From Tethya wilhelma (Eukaryota; Porifera; Demospongiae; Tethyida; Tethyidae), in assembly GCA_964030475.1 (NCBI GenBank), contig CAXIPT010000006.1, positions 1,730,817-1,794,816 on the forward strand: a stretch of 64,000 nucleotides of DNA. The letters are read 5' to 3'. The translations under genes and the position numbers were made by a program. Below, one piece after another: positions 58,081-64,000 of the stretch. Below the pieces are notes generated by a model. It was not told the DNA's origin and did no database searches. It saw only the letters and a program-made list of their open reading frames with translations. How positions within the stretch are numbered: the stretch's first letter is position 1; each line of letters begins with the position of its first letter.

Positions 58081-58970
58081 ACAGAGGTGAAACTGACTTA
58101 GTTGAGATGCAAATTGACACAGGAGACTATTGCCCAATCAAGCAGCCACGAAGACGGATACCATTTGCTTTCTGGACAGAAGTGGCTAGGCAACTTAGGA
58201 AGATGCAGGACAACGGAGTCATTGTACCTTCAAACAGCCCCAGGGCAAGCCCTGTTGTCATAGTCTGGAAGAAAGATGGATCTCACAGATTCTGTGTGGA
58301 CTACCGGCAGTTGAATGCCCAGACAAAGGCAGACCAGTTCCCAATCCCTAGGATTGATGACCTGCTTGATCAATTAGGATCTGCCAGGTACTTCTCGACA
58401 TTTGACCTTGTGTCAGGCTATTGGCAAATTAGAGTCCACCCAGACTCTCAGGAGAAAACTGCTTTCACAACACCTCAAGGGTTGTTTGAGTTCAAGGTGA
58501 TGCCATTTGGAATGCTCCTGCTGTCTTCCAGTGACTCATGCAGAGGGAACTTGTGGGCTTGAACCCTTCAGAAGGACCTGAGTTTGTGACAGTTTAAATT
58601 GATGACGTCCTTATTTTCTCCAAGACTCTGAGAGAGCACCTGGAACACATACGACGGGTCCTGCAGCGACTTAGGGAAGCTGGCCTAAAACTCAAATCGC
58701 AGAAATGTTGGTTCATCCGTGAAGAAATTGAGTATCTTGGTCACTTGATCACACATGAAGGACTCAAGGCGAACCCGAGGATTGTAGAAGCGGTACAGAA
58801 GTTCCCTACTCCAACCAATGTTCAGGAGGTGAGACAGTTCTTGGGACTCAGCTCATTCTATCAAAGATTTATTTCAAACTTTGCAACAGTCCCTCATCCG
58901 CTCCATACCCCGGCTGACAAGGAAGGGAGTGGAATTCATCTGGGATGGCAAGTGCAAGTCCTCCTTTAAC
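58081..58970 (+). pseudogene. Reverse transcriptase region
   Basis: RT motifs in order: WKKDGSHRFCVDYRQLN, FSTFDLVSGYWQI, KTAFTTPQGLFEF, then a frameshift after MPFG, then the catalytic block where a stop codon (TAA, 58593-58595) replaces the residue before IDDV. The thumb region continues with EIEYLGHLIT and VRQFLGLSSFYQRFI. Two independent lesions within 100 bases kill the enzyme. Confidence 0.92.
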
Positions 58971-59034
58971 ATGATCACTTAAACAGAAGCTCTCCCAAGC
59001 TCCTGTCCTGTCGTTTCCCTCCTCTGAATGACCA

Positions 59035-59400
59035 TTTGTCCTTGAGACGGATGCAAGTCAACAAGGGTTAGGAGCAATCCTCTCACAGGAGAACAAGAAC
59101 CAGGAGTTACACCCAGTGTTCTTTGCTAGCAGAAGCCTAGCTCTACCAGAACTAAACTATATACAGAATCACAGAGCTGGAGACGCTGGCTATTTCCGAA
59201 CGTACCTGTATGGCAACTCAGTCACTGTTCTCACAGACTATTCTGCTATCAAGGCTATTCTAGAGACTCTGAGTCCCACAAGCAAACATGCGAGATGGTG
59301 GACAAAGGTGTATGGCAATGGAGTTGAGAGTGTTCACATTGTTCATCGCTCTGGCAAGAACAATAATGCCGATGCTCTCTCATGCAACCCCCTACCTGGT
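59035..59400 (+). pseudogene. RNase H region
   Basis: ETDASQQGLGAILSQENKN then, in frame, FFASRSLALPELNY, LTDYSAIKAIL and HRSGKNNNADALS, the gypsy RNase H pattern; a few substitutions and an indel near 59180. Confidence 0.85.
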
Positions 59401-59539
59401 GTAGTCAGCAGGAAGGGCGCAATCTTGAAAACTCATGTCACTTGGATTCCTTTGCTGAGAAACAGAGGAATTCCTACAGATCATTCTCTTCCTAGAGGAA
59501 GCAACTCTCCCAGAGGATTCACAACAGGCCAAGAAGATT

Positions 59540-60937
59540 GCTGCTATGTCATCACAGTTCACACTCGTGGACAATATTTTGCGCTTTGCGGATTCCAAAC
59601 GATCTATGAAGAAGAGGGTTGCAGTCCCCCAGGCACTCCATAACTCACTCATCCAGGAGCATCACCAAATTTTGGGAGTTGACATAATGGAGATGCTGGT
59701 AACCAAACTTGGCAATCGGTATGTGATAGTCTTCCAGGATTTCTTCTCCAAGTGGCCTATGGCATTTGCTGCTCCGGATCAGAAGGCTGTGAGACTCGCC
59801 AAGCTCCTAGTCAAAGAAGTAATTCCTTTCTGTGGAGTTCCTGAAGCATTACTCTCTGACAGAGGGGCCAACCTACTGAATAGTCGCTGCACAGGTATTG
59901 GGTGGAGAGGAGGAAGAACCTTTTTCCGTGAACCAGTCACCACGGCACATTCTGGACACAATTGAGTGTAGCTATGCACATCCTTATACATGCCGTCCCA
60001 CCACCAGTGTGTGGCTAGCAGTCGGTACAACTTGTTGATTGCAAAGTGTCCACTCGGCCTGCCACTGTGTCCAGCCTGATGAAAGATGTGTGCCAGACCC
60101 TTGGTGTCAACAAGCACCTCCTACCACCCACAGTGTGATGGTATGGTAGAAAGGTTCAATTGCACTTTGAAGACAGCTCTGGGGAAACACACGCAGCAAA
60201 GTTCGGAGACCAGTGGGACACCTACCTTTCTGGAGTCACCTGGGCCTACCGGAACTCTCCTCACGACACCACTGGTGAAAAAAACCTCCTTTCTACTGTT
60301 TGGGTTTGACTGTCGCTCTCCTTCGGATACAATGTTGCTCCCACCCTCCAAGCTACTTCCCACAGAGGTGTCAGACTACTGTGAACAGATTGTGCTTTCC
60401 CTCTCCTCTGCTCGTGAAATTGCTGGCCAAAGCATTCGGAAGGCTCAAAACCAATACAAGAAGCAGTATGACAAGTATAGTGCGGAAAATAAGTTCCAGA
60501 TTGGTGACTGGGTACTGGTGAGGTTCCTGCAGGATGAAACTGGCAAGAACAGGAAACTCTCTCGACCATGGCATGGACCTTACTGCATGCTGCAATGCCC
60601 TGACCCAGATGTCGTTGTCACTCAGGTCTACTTCCCTGAACATGGAGAAATATGCATACATCAGTCTCGGGTTGTACCCTGTTCAGGAATATTCCCCAGC
60701 GGCTACTACTGGTATGGAAAGAGCCCAGGACGACCACCGAAGTGGTTACAGTCACTCTGTGCAGCTGAAGATGTGGATGACAGTGCCCAAGAAGAAGAAG
60801 TGGAGGAACTAGAAGCTGACACTCAGAGTGATGATAGAACTGTTCAGCCAAGAAGGAACTCTAGGTACTCACTTCGCAGTGGTGCCTCCTGTACAAGTAA
60901 ACTCCTGCTTGTTGACGCTCGGGTCGAGCTACCTTAG
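59540..60937 (+). pseudogene. Integrase region with internal inversion
   Basis: Core catalytic text on plus: FQDFFSKWPMAFAAPDQ, LLSDRGANLL, SYHPQCDGMVERFNC (the D,D-35-E region). The C-terminal part has GDWVLVRFL and RPWHGPY (GPY/F module) and an acidic tail ending at 60937. The zinc-binding H2C2 part is missing from its normal place, just before ILGVDIME at about 59670, and lies reversed at about 59880-60078. Confidence 0.9.
59880..60078 (-). pseudogene. Inverted H2C2 zinc-binding segment of the integrase
   Basis: The minus strand reads HFAINKLYRLLATHWWWDGM and CPECAVVTGSRKK, the HHCC zinc-finger part of gypsy integrase. It fits exactly what is missing near 59670 on the plus strand. The segment was cut from one place and reinserted about 210 bases downstream in reverse. 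Confidence 0.85.
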
Positions 60938-60949
60938 GAAAGTGGGTGA

Positions 60950-61138
60950 TGTAAAGTGGACACTTGTTTAATATTCATGAATTCTTAAGTTCTATTGCGT
61001 AGTTGATTGTGTTTTATGTTATACTTGGATTTAGCCCTGATTCATTGAGATTAGGCCCTGATTTTTTTATCATTGTATATATTGTAAGCCTTGGACTATT
61101 TTGTCAGAGTTGAGTTGAATTCTGTGTTGTTGAAGTTG
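60950..61138 (+). mobile_element. 3' LTR of gypsy element
   Basis: TGTAAAGTGGACACTTGTTT to TGTTGTTGAAGTTG. It follows the purine tract directly. Confidence 0.85.
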
Positions 61139-61954
61139 CTTTTGGGTCATTCTATGTGGACGCATGTCCTCAGATTTTATCCAAAGTTGGTGTGCACATA
61201 GTATAATATTGTGAGATGTAAACCACAACAAAATTTATGTTCCAATGTTGTATGGCTTCGGAGTTGTACATGAACAGGTTAAATATTTGATATTTTTGCA
61301 ATTTTTCACTAACTGTGGTTCAAAATATACTTTATCTTTGACAAGGAGCAAGATATGAGGAAACCAACTAGATTTTCTAATAGCACTTGAAAAAGCTTCG
61401 AAATGATATGTTACAAGTATGTATTTGATGTTGGCTAGAGTTTCTATGTTTCGCAGAGAGTTAGCTATACACAGCGGTAAAGCTGAACTTAAGTTTCAAA
61501 TATTATGTGACTTAAAGTGACAACAAAGAACTGACTGACTGAACAAAATGAATGCTTAAAAGGTATTATACCAGAGTGCATGACATACATGTGCTGAGTG
61601 CATAGTAAAATACATAAATGCAAGATGCATGTGAGTAACACATGAAACATGACAGACAGGTGCATACTAGACAATGATAGTTACACATGAGCAATACTCT
61701 ACTACAGAAATCACTATACATACACATTACAAGATAAGCAGATAAGATGTACACAAAAAAAAACAACATGACAAACATGTAAACTCATGGTGAAAATTAA
61801 TATGTTCAACATTTGATCCACTAAGGTCAAAAGTTATGTTAATGTTTTGATTAAGTCTGATTTTCTTCCTGTCGTGATATGTCAATTTTCTTTATATTTT
61901 GTCAACGTGTACTTTAGTCATTGAATTTTCTTAATACGTGGACAAAGTTTTATC
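61139..61954. other. Spacer, no gene seen
   Basis: AT-rich with no repeat ends or coding signal. A His/Val/Cys-rich minus-strand frame near 61566-61778 is a chance product of CATGTG-rich DNA. Confidence 0.4.
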
Positions 61955-62091
61955 TTGGGCCGATAATGGGCTCCAGTAAAAAGTGGCAATTTACTGATTC
62001 AGGTCCTGAAAATTGGCTGAATAAGCACATAGTTGCATTGAATAAGTAAATTGCCACTTTATACTGGAAGGCATTATCGGCCCAAGATAAA
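61955..62091. repeat. Foldback element beside N
   Basis: Arms TTATCTTGGGCCGATAATG and CATTATCGGCCCAAGATAA are perfect complements, continuing as CCAGTAAAAAGTGGCAATTT and AAATTGCCACTTTATACTGG. Ends at the single N at 62092. Confidence 0.9.
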
Positions 62092-62092
62092 N

Positions 62093-62160
<68 letters not shown>

Positions 62161-62172
62161 TGCGTGTGTGTT
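62093..62172. repeat. (GT)n microsatellite
   Basis: About 33 GT units starting at the N; true length unknown. Confidence 0.95.
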
Positions 62173-63244
62173 CACTCTTAATCTGAAGAACAGCAAGTCT
62201 ACTCTGAAATTATGGACATAAGGATTGAGTATCGATGTTTATCTAACAAAATTATATTTTTCAGAAGCTAAAAGCTTATAGTTCCTGCAGCTATGCCAAG
62301 TTTTCAGTCCAAGCCATCGCTCAAGCGGCCATTTTGGCTACGTGGCCCCACCCACTAGCACAACGTACGTATAGCAAGCTAACGAGAATTGCCCGATCGT
62401 GTGCTAGCTGTACCTCGCTAGAACACTGGAAGTCTGAGATAGCGACACTGACTCTAGTATAAATGCTTAGGCGCAACAGAGAATTTTTAGTCCAATCGCT
62501 TGTGTTTTTGCAAACTCTGCTGCAAGGTATAACTCATGATATTAAATATAATGATCGTGACGTTGCCTAAGTAGCCACGCCCATGCAACAGAACAGTGTA
62601 AGCGTCGATGTTATACAGCTGCAGCAAAGTATAGAAAGTGTGTTTTACATGACATTGCAACGCTGATAGCATGCATGCATGCCTCGATAGCCTTCCTCAT
62701 TGCCTCATTAATGCGTGGATGCAATAATTATAAATATTGTACTATATAGACAGTGTGTATTAGAGTGCATATACGCCAAGGGTTGTGCACCATGCATATG
62801 GTGCCTTTCATTTTATATTATGTATACGTATGCAAGCTAGGGAGGATCCTGGGAAGAGGCTAATAGTATGGAGTTATAGTAAAAAAATTATAATATAAAC
62901 AAAAAAAGAACAACATTGTATACATAATTATTATTATCTTTATCCGGAAATGGAAACGTGTTGGTTTTTGATTATTAAGGGGTAATAATATACCATAATA
63001 TTATAGATAGAAGTCAAGCGCATGACTACAATAAACTGTAGCAGCACACGTCTATACACCTTTTACTCTTCGACAATATTATTACTATACAGGGACCATA
63101 ATATATTATCACAATAGTGTGAGCTTCATTGTGTCTGCTAAAGCTTGATCCTTCAATTGCAATCAGCCAATTTATAAAACACACCTGTAACAGTTCAAGG
63201 TTATCAAAAATTTAAAGGGTCCAGGAGTCCAACTGATCCACACA
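62173..63244. other. Spacer and presumed promoter of the beta-helix gene
   Basis: No gene seen. Contains ATGCATGCATGC near 62671. The last 150 bases are the likely promoter and 5' UTR of the next gene; no clear core element could be assigned. Confidence 0.45.
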
Positions 63245-64000
63245 ATGATTGATAAATTGATTTTGTTTCTCTCTTTGTTGGGGCTCACATCTGCTGAGAC
63301 CTATTATGTCACACCATCATCAAACACCCCATGTCCTGAAGAAGGTGTGCCTTGCTTCACTCTCTCCCAGTATGCAAACAAATCTAGCAACTACTTTGCC
63401 TCTAACACCACTCTTATTCTTCTACCAGGGAAACACAGCCTTGATTCCGTACTAACGGTTCAAAATATCTCAATATTGGTTTTTGCAACTAATACCGTAA
63501 CATTGTCCCTCACTGATACAAAGATAAGTTGCTCCGAATCAGCTAGTTTCATTTTTGAATCAATCAGTGTTGTTAGTATGAGAGGATTAGCACTCTTCGG
63601 GTGTGTCGATAATGAAGTCACCGAGGTTCAAGAGCTTACAGTAAAAGATTGTAATTTTGATGGTCAGGGACAAAATAAAACTGGACTGACATTAGTTGAC
63701 GTTTCCACTGCTAACATTACAAGAAGCTCTTACTATTGCAATGGTCACAGTGGAATTGTTGCTAAAAATGTAAGTGAATTCTTTTGTTTGAATTGCAACT
63801 TCCAAAACAACACAGCCACTGGGCGAGGTGGAGCGGTGTATGCTGAGTCATGTCTTAGTATAACTATAGTGAACAGCCAACTCAATAACAACATTGTGAC
63901 TGGAGATATTGGACAAGGTGGAGCAGTGTATGCTGAGTCATGTCCTAATATCACTATAGTCAATAGTTCACTCAGCAAGAACACTGTGACTGGGGTCCAG
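63245..64000 (+). CDS. Secreted parallel beta-helix protein, 5' part
   Basis: An open frame of 252 codons runs off the window. It starts with a signal peptide (MIDKLILFLSLLGLTSA), then ETYYVTPSSN, PCFTLSQYANKSSNYF and NTTLILLPGKHSL. Asn- and Ser-rich strands of right-handed beta-helix (pectin-lyase-like) type follow, ending in two near-identical coils: GGAVYAESCLSITIVNSQLN and GGAVYAESCPNITIVNSSLS. Many N-glycosylation motifs. Sponges have large families of such surface proteins in which the helix is followed by a Cys-rich stretch and multiple membrane passes like the gene at 27146-28978; whether this one continues so lies beyond the window. Confidence 0.8.
   Translation, partial: MIDKLILFLSLLGLTSAETYYVTPSSNTPCPEEGVPCFTLSQYANKSSNYFASNTTLILLPGKHSLDSVLTVQNISILVFATNTVTLSLTDTKISCSESASFIFESISVVSMRGLALFGCVDNEVTEVQELTVKDCNFDGQGQNKTGLTLVDVSTANITRSSYYCNGHSGIVAKNVSEFFCLNCNFQNNTATGRGGAVYAESCLSITIVNSQLNNNIVTGDIGQGGAVYAESCPNITIVNSSLSKNTVTGVQ

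Larger units (their letters stand above)
54257..61138 (+). mobile_element. Ty3/gypsy LTR retrotransposon, full span but dead
   Basis: Two LTRs enclose, in order, gag capsid, a CCHC zinc knuckle, protease, reverse transcriptase, RNase H and integrase, the Ty3/gypsy order. A purine tract (AGGAAAGTGGG) lies just before the 3' LTR. Many stops and frameshifts, an insertion between protease and RT, and an internal inversion in the integrase make it inactive. Target-site duplications were not found. Confidence 0.93.

Noticed and set aside
59779..60117. A separate minus-strand gene
   Set aside because: It is the inverted zinc-binding piece of the surrounding integrase, not an independent gene.

Overview
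The window looks like animal genomic DNA, most likely from a demosponge of the Amphimedon type. This is inference from content, since no sequence comparison could be run. The genes have many short GT-AG introns in an AT-rich background. They include Notch-ligand modules (MNNL, DSL, EGF, transmembrane), a death-domain/coiled-coil/SH3 protein with Kelch repeats in its paralogue, a ficolin-like fibrinogen-domain protein, a TULIP/JHBP-like lipid-binding protein, and two secreted or multi-pass membrane proteins of a beta-helix/Cys-rich type. Between a third and a half of the window is repeat DNA. Six single N bases (7675, 34704, 37849, 39717, 49901, 62092) and one 48-N gap (45020-45067) mark assembly joins, and several features change abruptly across them.

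Layout. 167-1490: decayed RecQ-type helicase on +. 2669-7063: death-domain/coiled-coil/SH3 gene (+). 7676-10783: paralogous coiled-coil/SH3/Kelch gene (+), missing its 5' end at an N. 12660-13380: broken third Kelch copy. 14403-14471: lone coiled-coil exon (-). 16080-17390: intronless TULIP-like gene (+). 19131-19258: stray piece of a fibrinogen-domain gene. 20301-22065: Delta-like gene (+) without its MNNL exon. 22660-24290: broken membrane-protein gene (-) running into a tandem array. 24290-27000: foldback and dispersed repeats. 27146-28978: multi-pass membrane protein gene (-), whose 5' half is duplicated at 37850-38457. 30760-32045 and 40440-42395: inverted duplication carrying the same dead gypsy RT. 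34597-35209: second Notch-ligand locus (-), joined to an Ig-like fragment at an N. 42445-43679: fibrinogen-domain gene (-). 44100-52085: mostly mobile elements. 52505-52837: orphan third MNNL exon (+). 54257-61138: full-length but dead Ty3/gypsy element with an internal inversion. 63245-64000: start of a beta-helix protein gene running off the window.

One two-module repeat, called A1/A2 here, recurs about a dozen times in both orientations, including inside introns of both death-domain/SH3 genes. It seems to have shaped much of the local rearrangement.

The genes look like a self/non-self and signalling neighbourhood: Notch ligands, a fibrinogen lectin-like protein, a death-domain adaptor and cell-surface proteins. 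No functional link between them is shown by the sequence. The most unusual items are the death-domain/coiled-coil/SH3(/Kelch) architecture, the scattered Notch-ligand exons, and the retroelement whose integrase zinc-binding segment lies inverted inside its own integrase.
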